In this document: positions 41,713 through 50,271 of the stretch, one piece after another
How the letters are laid out: each line of letters starts with the position of its first letter
Numbering within the stretch: position 1 is the first letter of the stretch
Assembly (NCBI RefSeq): GCF_016775705.1
Contig: NZ_CP068760.1
Span: 3,720,001-3,784,000, forward strand
Origin: Chryseobacterium cucumeris
GTDB taxonomy: Bacteria; Bacteroidota; Bacteroidia; Flavobacteriales; Weeksellaceae
DNA: 64,000 bases
Direction of reading: 5' to 3'
Program-made: the position numbers and the translations under genes
Notes under the pieces: model-generated
Told to the model about the DNA's origin: nothing
Database searches by the model: none
Seen by the model: only the letters and a program-made list of their open reading frames with translations

Positions 41713-43017
41713 TTGAATTTTACAGACTTAAACTTAATAGAACCTATTGCAAAAGCAATCCAGGAGCAGGGCTACACGACTCCGACTCCTATCCAGGAAA
41801 GATCTATTCCTGATATTTTAGAAGGCAGAGACTTTTTAGGTTGTGCGCAGACAGGAACAGGAAAAACAGCCGCTTTTTCCATCCCTATCCTACAGAATTT
41901 ATCCAAAAATAAAATTCCCAATAAACATATAAAAGCCTTAATCCTTACCCCCACCAGAGAACTGGCCATTCAGATTGAGGAAAACATTAATGCTTACGGT
42001 AAATATCTTCCGTTAAAACAACTTGTTATTTTCGGAGGCGTAAAACAAGGAAATCAGGAAGCTGCTTTGAGAAAAGGGGTTGATATTCTGGTAGCAACAC
42101 CAGGAAGACTTCTGGACTTTATTGCTCAGGGAATCATCAGCCTGAAAAACCTTGAAATTTTTGTTCTTGATGAAGCAGACAGAATGCTGGATATGGGATT
42201 TGTACATGATGTAAAAAGAGTTATTAAACTTTTACCTCAGAAGAGACAGACTTTATTCTTTTCGGCAACAATGCCGGCTGAAATTCAGAAACTGGCTAAT
42301 TCTATCCTGAATAATCCTGTGAAAGTGGAGGTAACTCCGGTTTCTTCTACAGCAGATACCATCAAACAATCTGTATATTTTGTAGAAAAAGATAACAAAC
42401 TGAATTTGCTTTCTCACATTCTTCAAAATGATATTTCAGATTCTGTACTGGTTTTTGCCAGAACGAAGCATGGCGCGGATAAGATTTCAAGAAAACTTCA
42501 GAAAGATAATATCTCTGCAGAAGCGATTCACGGTAACAAATCTCAGAATGCACGACAAAATGCGTTGAACAATTTCAAATCCGGAAAAACAAGGGTTCTT
42601 GTGGCGACAGATATTGCAGCCAGAGGAATTGATATTGATGAATTGAAGTTCGTAATCAATTTTGAACTGTCTGATGTTTCTGAAACCTATGTACACAGAA
42701 TCGGAAGAACAGGAAGAGCCGGAGCTGAAGGAACCTCTATTTCTTTTGTAGACGGACTTGATCTTCTGAATTTAAAGAATACAGAAAAGCTGATCGGCAA
42801 AAAAATTCCTGTGATCAAGGATCATCCGTTCCATACAGATGATCTGGTGGCACAGAAGAGGGATTCGAATAATAAACCTGTTCCTGCCGGCGGCGGAAAG
42901 CCCAAAACAGAAAACAGTAATAATTCAAGGTCTAATAATAACCGTAAAAAGCCTTCTGCGGGAGCTTCTGTAGGTTTTAAAAAACCTAAGAATAAGAATT
43001 TCACAAGAAAAAAATAA
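41713..43017 (+). CDS. rhlE: DEAD-box RNA helicase, RhlE type (TTG start)
   Basis: 434 residues. Starts at TTG (41713), since no in-frame ATG or GTG precedes the conserved FTDLNLIEPIAKAI and the Q motif GYTTPTPIQ (residues about 20-28). Motifs: AQTGTGKTAAF (Walker A), TPTRELA, VLDEADRMLDMGF, SAT, and HRIGRTGRAG in the second RecA domain. The tail (about 375-434) is a Lys/Asn/Ser/Gly-rich, disordered RNA-binding extension. It should remodel rRNA or mRNA structure. A -7-like TACCTTTG is at 41648-41655. Confidence 0.92.
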   Translation: MNFTDLNLIEPIAKAIQEQGYTTPTPIQERSIPDILEGRDFLGCAQTGTGKTAAFSIPILQNLSKNKIPNKHIKALILTPTRELAIQIEENINAYGKYLPLKQLVIFGGVKQGNQEAALRKGVDILVATPGRLLDFIAQGIISLKNLEIFVLDEADRMLDMGFVHDVKRVIKLLPQKRQTLFFSATMPAEIQKLANSILNNPVKVEVTPVSSTADTIKQSVYFVEKDNKLNLLSHILQNDISDSVLVFARTKHGADKISRKLQKDNISAEAIHGNKSQNARQNALNNFKSGKTRVLVATDIAARGIDIDELKFVINFELSDVSETYVHRIGRTGRAGAEGTSISFVDGLDLLNLKNTEKLIGKKIPVIKDHPFHTDDLVAQKRDSNNKPVPAGGGKPKTENSNNSRSNNNRKKPSAGASVGFKKPKNKNFTRKK

Positions 43018-43022
43018 AAAAC

Positions 43023-43054
43023 AAACCCCTTTTCAGTGTTGAAAAGGGGTTTAT
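43023..43054 (+). terminator. Terminator of rhlE
   Basis: AAACCCCTTTTCA / TGAAAAGGGGTTT with a GTGT loop (13-bp perfect stem), 5 bp after the stop codon. Confidence 0.85.
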
Positions 43055-43127
43055 TTATCTTATTATTAAAGCTTATATTGCTTAACCTGGCTGAATTCGG
43101 TAGAAGAATTGCAGGTTTTAATAGAGT

Positions 43128-43232
43128 CTGGAAGCTGGGAGCTGGAAGAAGGAAGTTATTGAGGTTATAACAATAACTGCCAGAAATTATAAGACTAACA
43201 GTAACCTCCAGCTTCTGTCTTCCAGCTTCCAG
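43128..43232. repeat. Nested intergenic hairpin of CTGGAAG words
   Basis: CTGGAAGCTGGGAG (43128-43141) pairs with CTTCCAGCTTCCAG (43219-43232), 13 of 14 bases. Inside, AGTTATTG and CAATAACT form a second hairpin. It fills the space between the convergent rhlE and tatD genes. Confidence 0.65.
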
Positions 43233-43237
43233 CCGCT

Positions 43238-43999
43238 TTACTTAAAAAGATTTTTTGCATTCTCTGTTGTGATACGGTCTATCTCTGTAAAGTCTTTTCC
43301 ATAAATATTCACCAGTTTTCCGGCTACCAGATCAAGATAAGAACTTTCATTTCTTTTACCTCTGTGAGGAACCGGTGCGAGATAAGGAGAATCTGTTTCC
43401 AGAACAATTTTATCCAATGGAACTTCGTTCAGAAACTGATCTATTTTTCCATTTTTAAAAGTGACTACTCCACCGATTCCTAAGATAAAATTAAGATCAA
43501 TGGCATGTTGTGCCTGTTCAAGATTCCCTGAAAAACAATGGAAAATCCCTCTTAATTTAGGATGTCTTTTTCTTTCCAGCACCTCAAATGTTTCGTCAAA
43601 ACTTTCTCTTGTATGAATCACAATCGGAAGGTCTTTTTCTATGGCCCAGTCGATCTGCTGTTCGAAAGCTTTCACCTGGATATCGAGTGTTGTTTTATCC
43701 CAGTACAGATCTATTCCGATCTCTCCTATCGCAGGAAAATGTCTTTGATCAAGATAATTTTTTACGATTTCAAGTTCTTTTTCCCAGGATTCCTGTTTTA
43801 CATAACAAGGATGTAATCCCATCATAGAAAAAATCTGCCCCGGATATTCTGTTTCCAGCTGCAGCATTTTCTCATGCGATTCAGAATCGATAGCAGGAAG
43901 ATAAAATTCTGTTATTCCTTTGTCTAAAGCTCTCTGAATGGCTTCTTTTCTGTCTTCATCAAATTCTTCTGCGTATAGATGTGTGTGTGTATCAATCAT
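43238..43999 (-). CDS. tatD: TatD-family metal-dependent hydrolase (DNase)
   Basis: 253 residues. Metal ligands: DTHTHLYAEEFD (His4, His6), GEIGID (Glu near residue 92), VIHTRES (His near 127), FHCFSGN (His near 152), ETDSPYLAP (Asp near 202). This is the full set of the TatD/YcfH family. Its members have exonuclease activity, and D-tyrosyl-tRNA deacylase activity is known for one archaeal member. It is the last gene of a minus-strand run, 5 bp after the DUF4269 gene. Confidence 0.93.
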   Translation of the reverse strand: MIDTHTHLYAEEFDEDRKEAIQRALDKGITEFYLPAIDSESHEKMLQLETEYPGQIFSMMGLHPCYVKQESWEKELEIVKNYLDQRHFPAIGEIGIDLYWDKTTLDIQVKAFEQQIDWAIEKDLPIVIHTRESFDETFEVLERKRHPKLRGIFHCFSGNLEQAQHAIDLNFILGIGGVVTFKNGKIDQFLNEVPLDKIVLETDSPYLAPVPHRGKRNESSYLDLVAGKLVNIYGKDFTEIDRITTENAKNLFK

Positions 44000-44004
44000 T
44001 TTAT

Positions 44005-44526
44005 TTAGTATTTTAACAGATCTTCATAAGGGTTTTCAAGTCCCAGCAATAATCCGAAAGCGGGTTCTGTTTTTATTCCCTGTTTTTTAAGTTCTATTAT
44101 TTTCTGTTTAAATTCTTCTCCTTTTTCCTGTAATATTTTGTATTCAGCCATCATATGAAGATAGGCGTTTTGCTGTATTGTAGGCTTATTCTGTCCAAAG
44201 ATCTCGATCGGGAAACCATCAAGCACAAAATTCAAAGTCATGCATTTTTCCCCGTTGATAATGGGATATTCAACGTCAACATCGTGAGGGATGAACCTGC
44301 TGAACATTAAATCATCCAGAAAGTCTTCTTCAAATCTTAAATCAACCTCAAAAATAATATCCAGATCACTTCCTGCTATATCTATTTCAATAGGAACAGT
44401 TCCTGCTAAAATAGGGGAATACTCTTTTAATTTCTCAAAAAAGCGATGCTTTGTAAGAAGTTCGTAAGCTTTTTTCTGTCTTTCATTGCCATTTCTGAGA
44501 TAATCAATCTTGGTGAAATCAGGCAT
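44005..44526 (-). CDS. DUF4269 protein (nucleotidyltransferase-like)
   Basis: 173 residues. FTKIDYLRNGNERQKKAYELL at the N-terminus, and GTVPIEIDIAGSDLDIIFEVD (about 42-62) with an SDLDI motif that recalls the Gx(S/D)DxD metal motif of nucleotidyltransferases, then FPIEIFGQNKPTIQQNAYLHM near residue 120. The family has no assigned role. Its ATG abuts the stop codon of the GSCFA gene with no gap, suggesting co-translation. Confidence 0.78.
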   Translation of the reverse strand: MPDFTKIDYLRNGNERQKKAYELLTKHRFFEKLKEYSPILAGTVPIEIDIAGSDLDIIFEVDLRFEEDFLDDLMFSRFIPHDVDVEYPIINGEKCMTLNFVLDGFPIEIFGQNKPTIQQNAYLHMMAEYKILQEKGEEFKQKIIELKKQGIKTEPAFGLLLGLENPYEDLLKY

Positions 44527-45477
44527 TTAAAATATTTTATGTTTTACCTTTTTGCGCTGGGCTTCAATTCTTTGATCCAGTTTTTCTCTGAATTCTATAA
44601 ACTTTGGATCTTTCTTATCACTGGTTTTATGTTCAAGAGCTTTGATAATCTTAAAGTTTTCTTTGATAAAATTCTGGGTTTCTTCTGAAAAATAAGATCT
44701 TCCGAATTTCTCAAAAATATAATTAACCGCCTGTGTGCTGGGATGGATCATATCTTCCTTATAGAAACGGTAATCCCGCAGGTCATCCATTAAAATTTCA
44801 TAAACAGGCAGATAATGACAGTCTTCAAACATTGAAATTGATTCATGAATAGCTGTAATCAGTTTCGATTTGCTTAATTGATTTTCTACCATTCCATCCT
44901 TGGTATGTCTTACGGGAGAAACGGTAAACAGGATTTGGACTCCTTCTTTACAAATGTCTTTAAGGTCCAGAATAGTCTGGTAAATTGAACTGGTAAGCTC
45001 CTGATGGGACAGCAGTCTTTTCTCAAAAAACTTTTGCGGAATTTTATGACAGTTGGCTACCAGTTTATTTTTGGGCAGAAACTCATAAATAAATGATGAT
45101 CCATAAGTAATGATGATCCAGTCGGCTTCCTGAAGAAAGGCATTTCCCGCTTCAATAGCTCCATTAATCTTATCTAAGGTCTGATGAATATAACGGGTAT
45201 CAAAACTGGTATGATGATCCAGAGAGATATATTCTTCATTGTAAGTAATCAGTTCCTCTTCTTCATAAAATGCAGAATCATGTAATCTGTTGATGGCATG
45301 ATTGATGGAATAAGGATTAAAAATCGTCCCGAAAGGATTATTAAGGGTCTGAAGTTGTCCGTCCTGCAATAGATCTGTCATTTCAGAGGCAAAACATGAT
45401 CCTATTGAGAATATTTTATCTTCAATCTCAATCTTCTTTTCTGATGCGGGAATATCAACTTCGGTTCTGAATTTCAT
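44527..45477 (-). CDS. GSCFA domain protein
   Basis: 316 residues from the Met of MKFRTEVDIP. The open frame extends 13 codons further into an intergenic repeat, which is unlikely to be coding. The family-naming motif is present as IGSCFASEMTDLL (about 26-38). The fold resembles SGNH hydrolases, with GSCF as block I; later YGSSFIYEF, FTVSPVRHTKDGMV (block-V-like His) and HPSTQAVNYI are family marks. The function is unknown: an esterase acting on carbohydrate or lipid is likely. The DUF4269 gene follows with no gap. Confidence 0.82.
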   Translation of the reverse strand: MKFRTEVDIPASEKKIEIEDKIFSIGSCFASEMTDLLQDGQLQTLNNPFGTIFNPYSINHAINRLHDSAFYEEEELITYNEEYISLDHHTSFDTRYIHQTLDKINGAIEAGNAFLQEADWIIITYGSSFIYEFLPKNKLVANCHKIPQKFFEKRLLSHQELTSSIYQTILDLKDICKEGVQILFTVSPVRHTKDGMVENQLSKSKLITAIHESISMFEDCHYLPVYEILMDDLRDYRFYKEDMIHPSTQAVNYIFEKFGRSYFSEETQNFIKENFKIIKALEHKTSDKKDPKFIEFREKLDQRIEAQRKKVKHKIF

Positions 45478-45488
45478 TGTATACGGAT

Positions 45489-45549
45489 TAGGTTGCAGGA
45501 AATAAGTAGCGGGCAAATTACTGTTACCTGCTACCTATCATCTGCTGCC
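45489..45549. repeat. Intergenic inverted repeat of GTAGCAGG words
   Basis: GTTGCAGGAAATAAGTAGCGGG (about 45493-45514) faces CCTGCTACCTATCATCTGCTGCC (about 45527-45549). It is imperfect but clearly symmetrical and lies between the polyprenyl synthetase and GSCFA genes. Confidence 0.5.
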
Positions 45550-45553
45550 TATA

Positions 45554-46525
45554 TTAACTTTCTCTTCTCAACAAATAATTGGCCAGTTCAATAAAAGGTT
45601 TTTTCTTTTCTTCCGGCACATCAATTTTCTGAAGATAACTTTGTCCGATTTCATTGTGTTTTTCAATCAGTCGTAATGCTTTTTCATCCACTTTTGTTCT
45701 TCTGAAAATCTTTTCTACCCCGTACACTTTATCAACGTTTTCCGTCTTTTTAGAATACCAGTAGTCCAGTTCTTTTCTTTCTTCGTCTGTAGCGTGTTCT
45801 CTTGCTAACAGATACAGAACTGTTTTTTTATTTTCATAAATATCTCCGGCGTGTTTTTTCCCAAACTGTGCCTGATCTCCAAATACATCAAGATAATCAT
45901 CCATAATCTGGAAGGCAATTCCGATATGTTTTCCGAAATTGAAAATAGCTTTCGCATCTTTAAAATCTGCTTTTGCAATCAAAGCTCCGATTTCAAATGA
46001 AGAAGCACTCAACACACCGGTTTTGTAGGTAATCATTCTGATATAATCATCAAAAGTAACGTCTTTCTGGGTTTCAAAGTTGATATCATACTGCTGTCCT
46101 TCGCAAAGCAAAAGCCCTGTGTGGGTAAATATTCTGATACAAGCTTTGAAGATTTCAGGTTCAAGATCTTCAAAGAACTTGTACGCTTTCAGCATCAGTC
46201 CGTCTCCGGAAAGAATTCCTACGTTAAGACCATGTAAAGTATGAATGGTAGGCTTGTTTCTTCTCAAAGGAGCTTCGTCCATAATATCATCATGGATCAG
46301 GGTGAAGTTATGGAAAAACTCGATAGCCAACGCTGGCTTGATGGCCTGTTTAAGATCTCCACCGAACATCTCACATGCCATCAGCACCATAATGGGACGA
46401 AGACGTTTTCCGCCATGGGAAATAATATAATTCATCGGCTCGTAGAGCTCCGAAGGTTTATCTTTAAAAGTATATTTAGTGATGGCATCTGCAACAATCT
46501 GCTGGTATCTGTCTAAAAATTCCAT
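45554..46525 (-). CDS. Trans-polyprenyl diphosphate synthase
   Basis: 323 residues. The two Asp-rich motifs of the family are FTLIHDDIMDEAPLRR (first DDxxD near residue 77) and FQIMDDYLDVFGD (second near residue 208), plus GGKRLRP near 35. Small aromatic-free residues precede the first motif, so long-chain products are possible; geranylgeranyl, hexaprenyl or octaprenyl cannot be told apart. Product would serve menaquinone or other lipid carriers. First gene of a run with GSCFA, DUF4269 and tatD. Confidence 0.9.
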   Translation of the reverse strand: MEFLDRYQQIVADAITKYTFKDKPSELYEPMNYIISHGGKRLRPIMVLMACEMFGGDLKQAIKPALAIEFFHNFTLIHDDIMDEAPLRRNKPTIHTLHGLNVGILSGDGLMLKAYKFFEDLEPEIFKACIRIFTHTGLLLCEGQQYDINFETQKDVTFDDYIRMITYKTGVLSASSFEIGALIAKADFKDAKAIFNFGKHIGIAFQIMDDYLDVFGDQAQFGKKHAGDIYENKKTVLYLLAREHATDEERKELDYWYSKKTENVDKVYGVEKIFRRTKVDEKALRLIEKHNEIGQSYLQKIDVPEEKKKPFIELANYLLRRES

Positions 46526-46570
46526 AAAATCTTATAATTTGAACAAAAATACGATTTTTCAAGGCTTTAT

Positions 46571-46604
46571 AAAACAAAAAACTTTGCCCAAAAGGACAAA
46601 GTTT
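46571..46604 (-). terminator. Terminator of the phosphate-transport operon
   Basis: On the minus strand AAACTTTG / CAAAGTTT around a 10-nt loop, followed by TTTTGTTTT. It lies about 25 bp after the transporter stop codon. Confidence 0.75.
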
Positions 46605-46627
46605 GTATAATTATATGATTTGTTTTT

Positions 46628-47770
46628 TTAGAAAACGAAGGTTACCACAAGATAGGTAATTCCTGCAACAATTGCAGAGATTGGAATGGTAAGAACCCAG
46701 GCCCAAAGTAAGCTTACAGTGATTCCCCATCTTACCGCTGAAATTCTTTTTGTTAATCCTACCCCGATGATAGAACCTGTAATCGTATGGGTTGTAGATA
46801 CAGGAATACCAAAGTGGTCTGTGATGAATAAAGTAATAGCACCTGCAGTTTCTGCACTTACTCCTTCTAATGAAGTTACTTTGGTAATCTTGGTACCCAT
46901 TGTTTTGATGATCTTCCAACCACCGCTCATTGTACCTAAACCGATGGCAAGGAACGAAACTAAAGGAACCCAGATATAATGCTGCGCAAAATAATCAAAA
47001 CGTTCTGCAGAAGGAATATTCAGATACTGAACATCCTGAAGCATATTAACGTGATAGTAAATTACCGCTGCACCAATGATCCCCATTACTTTCTGTGCAT
47101 CATTCAAACCATGTCCCAAGCTGAATAAAGCGGATGAAGCCAGCTGCAATCTTTTGAAAGACTGGTCTGCTTTGTGCGGGTTTGATCTTTTATAAAGATG
47201 TACAATGATCAGGGTAATGATAATTGAAATAATCATCCCTATAATCGGAGCCATGAAAATGAACAGGAAGATAGGAATTACTTTATCAAATTTCACCACA
47301 CTCTGGTGTGTTACCTGATTGAAAGCTTCTTTCATAGTACCCCACATTCCAAGATCCGGCTGGGCTGCAGCCACATCGTGATAATCCATCATGAAAGCAT
47401 GCATAAGAGCTGCTCCCAGGAATCCTCCGATCAGCGTATGTGATGATGATGAAGGGATTCCGAACCACCATGTAAGCAGGTTCCAGGCAATAGCTGCCAC
47501 AAGACCGGAAAATATAACTTCAAGGGTGATAAAATTCTCGTTAACTGTTTTGGCAATTGTATTACCAATTTTGAATTCTCCAATAATATAAGCAGCTATA
47601 AAGAATGCTGCGAAGTTCCAAAGCGCCGCCCAAAGTACAGCCTGGAATGGAGTTAAAACTTTTGTAGAAACTATAGTTGCAATTGAGTTGGCTGCATCAT
47701 GGAAACCATTGATATAATCGAAGATCAGGGCCAGCGCAATAATAACTACAAGTAAAATCGGAAATTCCAT
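46628..47770 (-). CDS. pit: Inorganic phosphate transporter (PiT family)
   Basis: 380 residues with about 10 membrane helices. The two PHO4 signature repeats are visible: DYINGFHDAANSIATIVSTK near the start (residues 18-37) and ITDHFGIPVSTTHTITGSII near residue 310, with the related GIPSSSSHTLIGGFLG near 124. It takes up phosphate with protons or sodium. It follows its DUF47 partner gene by 13 bp, the usual PiT/PhoU-like pair. Confidence 0.94.
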   Translation of the reverse strand: MEFPILLVVIIALALIFDYINGFHDAANSIATIVSTKVLTPFQAVLWAALWNFAAFFIAAYIIGEFKIGNTIAKTVNENFITLEVIFSGLVAAIAWNLLTWWFGIPSSSSHTLIGGFLGAALMHAFMMDYHDVAAAQPDLGMWGTMKEAFNQVTHQSVVKFDKVIPIFLFIFMAPIIGMIISIIITLIIVHLYKRSNPHKADQSFKRLQLASSALFSLGHGLNDAQKVMGIIGAAVIYYHVNMLQDVQYLNIPSAERFDYFAQHYIWVPLVSFLAIGLGTMSGGWKIIKTMGTKITKVTSLEGVSAETAGAITLFITDHFGIPVSTTHTITGSIIGVGLTKRISAVRWGITVSLLWAWVLTIPISAIVAGITYLVVTFVF

Positions 47771-47783
47771 TTTTTGCTATGTA

Positions 47784-48422
47784 TTAGGCGTATTTAATCA
47801 TGATGTTCTCAATCGTATTGGCAACATCTTCTGCTTTGTCTGTTACAATTTCAAGGTAGTTTAATACAGATGAAACTTTAATAATGTTGATGGCATCATT
47901 AGTTTCAAATAATTCTACCATTGAGTTGGAAAGCAAATCGTCAGCAATATTCTCAATAGAGTTCACCTTAATACAAGCTTCTTTCACCTGTTCCATATTT
48001 TTGAACCCTTTAAGGTTTTTCATCGCATTCTGAATTTCAAGACATGCTTTATGGATCAATAAAGAGAAGTCTGAATAGGCCTTCATCTCAGGTGATTTGT
48101 AAAGAAAAATATATTTTGTGGATGCGTAGATATAATCAGCGATATCATCAAGCCCTGTTGCCAATGTGTGGATATCCTCACGGTCAAAAGGTGTAATGAA
48201 GTTTTTCCCTAATTCTACGAAAATTTCGTGAGTAAGTTCATCGTTCTTGTGTTCGAAGTCGCTCATTTTCTTCAACATTGAATCGTCATTAAGATCGAAA
48301 TCCTTGATTCCTGTGTTGAATTCTTCTGACATTGCAACTAGATTTTCAGTTACTTTTTCGAAAAGTACAAAGAAGATTTTATCTTTTGGTTGAAAAGCGT
48401 GGAAAATATTACCAATTCCCAT
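47784..48422 (-). CDS. DUF47 family protein (PhoU-like phosphate transport regulator)
   Basis: 212 residues, all-helical, no membrane segment. The N-terminus FHAFQPKDKIFFVLFEKVTE and the DIADYIYASTKYI/EDVANTIENIMIKYA acidic helices match the DUF47/Pit-accessory family, with metal-binding E/D-xxx-D patterns like PhoU. It is thought to regulate the PiT transporter encoded 13 bp downstream. It is the first gene of this two-gene unit. Confidence 0.9.
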   Translation of the reverse strand: MGIGNIFHAFQPKDKIFFVLFEKVTENLVAMSEEFNTGIKDFDLNDDSMLKKMSDFEHKNDELTHEIFVELGKNFITPFDREDIHTLATGLDDIADYIYASTKYIFLYKSPEMKAYSDFSLLIHKACLEIQNAMKNLKGFKNMEQVKEACIKVNSIENIADDLLSNSMVELFETNDAINIIKVSSVLNYLEIVTDKAEDVANTIENIMIKYA

Positions 48423-48531
48423 TTTTTAGTATTTATAATTCGTGTGCAAATTTCTTAAAAAAGGATTGTACGTGAAACTATATAACATTAAGTTTTGTTA
48501 ACATTCGCTTAACTACTGATTATCAAATAAA

Positions 48532-48555
48532 AAAACCGGCATTAATGCCGGTTTT
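48532..48555 (-). terminator. Terminator of the DEAD-box helicase gene
   Basis: AAAACCGGCATTAATGCCGGTTTT, a perfect palindrome, continuing on the minus strand into a T-run. It starts 19 bp after the stop codon. Confidence 0.85.
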
Positions 48556-48573
48556 GTATGGTATAGGAAGAGA

Positions 48574-50271
48574 TTAGTTAGCTACTTCAGCTCTCATATC
48601 TTTTCCTTTGAACTTCATCGATTGAATATTGCTCAATACATTGTCTTTGAACGATTTTTCAACTTCGAAGAAAGAGAATTTCTCTAAGATTTCGATATCA
48701 CCGATTTCCGCTCTTTTCTTGCTTTTTCCGCCAGCAGTAGCTTTGTTGATAATATCTAAAACATCAAGCTTCTTCAAATGGTCTTTTTTACCAAGGTTGA
48801 AGAAGAATCTTACCATGTTTTCATCTCTTCTTCTTGGTTTTCCGCCACGATCTCTGTCTCTGTCACGTCCGCGATCTCTGTCGCGACCTCTATCTCTGTC
48901 TCTGTCACGTCCACGGTCTCTTCTTGAGTAATCGTCATCCCTGCTGCTTAATTTCTGCTCAGCAAGGTCGTGCTTGTCTTTGTAGTATAAAGCAAGATCT
49001 TTCAACTGGAACTGTAGCAGCTGGTGCACCAGTTCTTCTTTTGTGAAGTTGCTCAGATCCGGGATTAAGCTATCATCAAATTCGAAAAGATCTTCGTGCT
49101 CTGTCAATAATTTTTCAAATACACCTCCTACCTGAGCTTTGATAATATCATCACCTGTAGGGATAAATCTTTCGTGGATTTCAATTTTAGTTGCAGATTT
49201 GATCTGTTTCAGTTTTCTGCTTTCTTCTGGCTTGATTAGAGCCATAGAAATACCGTCTTTTCCAGCTCTACCTGTTCTTCCGCTTCTGTGAACGAATACT
49301 TCAGGGTCATCCGGTAAAGAGAAGTGAATAACGTGAGTAAGAGAGTTTACATCCAGTCCTCTTGCGGCAACGTCTGTAGCCACAAGAATATCAATGTTTT
49401 TCAATCTGAATTTCTTCATTACCGTATCTCTCTGCGCCTGAGAAAGATCACCGTGAAGAGCATCAGCGGCATATCCGTTCTGCATTAAGAAATCAGCAAC
49501 CTCCTGAGTTTCCATTCTCGTTCTGCAGAAGATAATGGAATACTGGTTTGGATTTGCATCGATAAGTCTCTTCAATGCTTCTTTTTTCTGACGGTACCCT
49601 ACAACATAGTATTCGTGAGTAATGTTCTTCTTCACTTCGTTGATAGAACCTACTGAAATACGATGTGGTTTTGTAAGATAATTTTTGGAAATTCTTTCCA
49701 CCTCTTTATTCATCGTTGCAGAGAATAAGAAAGTTTGTTTCGTTTCCGGGGTTTCGCTTAGAATGGTTTCCAATTCGTCCTTGAATCCCATAGAAAGCAT
49801 TTCATCAGCTTCGTCTAATACTAACCAATGGATCGCAGAAAAATCTAATGCTTTTCTGTTGATAAGATCAATTACTCTTCCCGGAGTTCCCACGATAATC
49901 TGTGGCTTATCCTTCAAAGATCTCATCTGCTCTACAATACTACTTCCACCATAAACCGCAGTTGTCTTGATGTCTTTCATATACTTAGAGTAATTCTTTA
50001 TGTCCTTCGAAATCTGAAGACATAATTCCCGTGTCGGACAAAGCACCAATAATTGGATTTTGCGACTCGTATCGTCAATCATATCCAAAATCGGAAGCGA
50101 AAACGCTGCTGTTTTGCCTGTCCCTGTCTGCGCAAGTGCGATCAAGTCGCGAATATCTGAAAGAATAAAAGGGATAGTCTGTTTTTGGATTTCTGTTGGG
50201 CTTTCGTAACCCAGTTCGCCAATTGCCTTAAGGATATCAGGACTTAAATTGGTTTCCGTAAATAAATTCAT
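48574..50271 (-). CDS. deaD: DEAD-box RNA helicase with RD-repeat linker (DeaD/CsdA type)
   Basis: 565 residues. Q motif YESPTEIQ (about 19-26), AQTGTGKTAAF, VLDEADEMLSMGF, SATMN and HRSGRTGRAG complete the helicase core. Residues about 440-480 are a low-complexity tract of alternating Arg and Asp (RDRGRDRDRDRGRDRDRGRD) and are followed by a DbpA-like RNA-binding domain (MVRFFFNLGKKDHLKKLDVL, about 484-560). This layout is that of DeaD/CsdA, which work in ribosome assembly and cold response. A -7 element TATCTTTG (50292-50299, minus) is about 20 bp upstream. Confidence 0.92.
   Translation of the reverse strand: MNLFTETNLSPDILKAIGELGYESPTEIQKQTIPFILSDIRDLIALAQTGTGKTAAFSLPILDMIDDTSRKIQLLVLCPTRELCLQISKDIKNYSKYMKDIKTTAVYGGSSIVEQMRSLKDKPQIIVGTPGRVIDLINRKALDFSAIHWLVLDEADEMLSMGFKDELETILSETPETKQTFLFSATMNKEVERISKNYLTKPHRISVGSINEVKKNITHEYYVVGYRQKKEALKRLIDANPNQYSIIFCRTRMETQEVADFLMQNGYAADALHGDLSQAQRDTVMKKFRLKNIDILVATDVAARGLDVNSLTHVIHFSLPDDPEVFVHRSGRTGRAGKDGISMALIKPEESRKLKQIKSATKIEIHERFIPTGDDIIKAQVGGVFEKLLTEHEDLFEFDDSLIPDLSNFTKEELVHQLLQFQLKDLALYYKDKHDLAEQKLSSRDDDYSRRDRGRDRDRDRGRDRDRGRDRDRDRGGKPRRRDENMVRFFFNLGKKDHLKKLDVLDIINKATAGGKSKKRAEIGDIEILEKFSFFEVEKSFKDNVLSNIQSMKFKGKDMRAEVAN
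48851..48926 (-). repeat. In-gene simple repeat encoding Arg-Asp alternation
   Basis: Short CTCTGTCTCTGTCACGTCC units repeated with variants inside the helicase gene; they translate on the minus strand as RDRDRDRG. The hexamer/12-mer units could expand or shrink in frame. Confidence 0.7.

Noticed and set aside
48629..49046. Open frames and CRISPR-like repetition on the plus strand over the RD tract
   Set aside because: The repeats are contiguous 6-12-bp coding units without spacers and belong to the minus-strand helicase gene.
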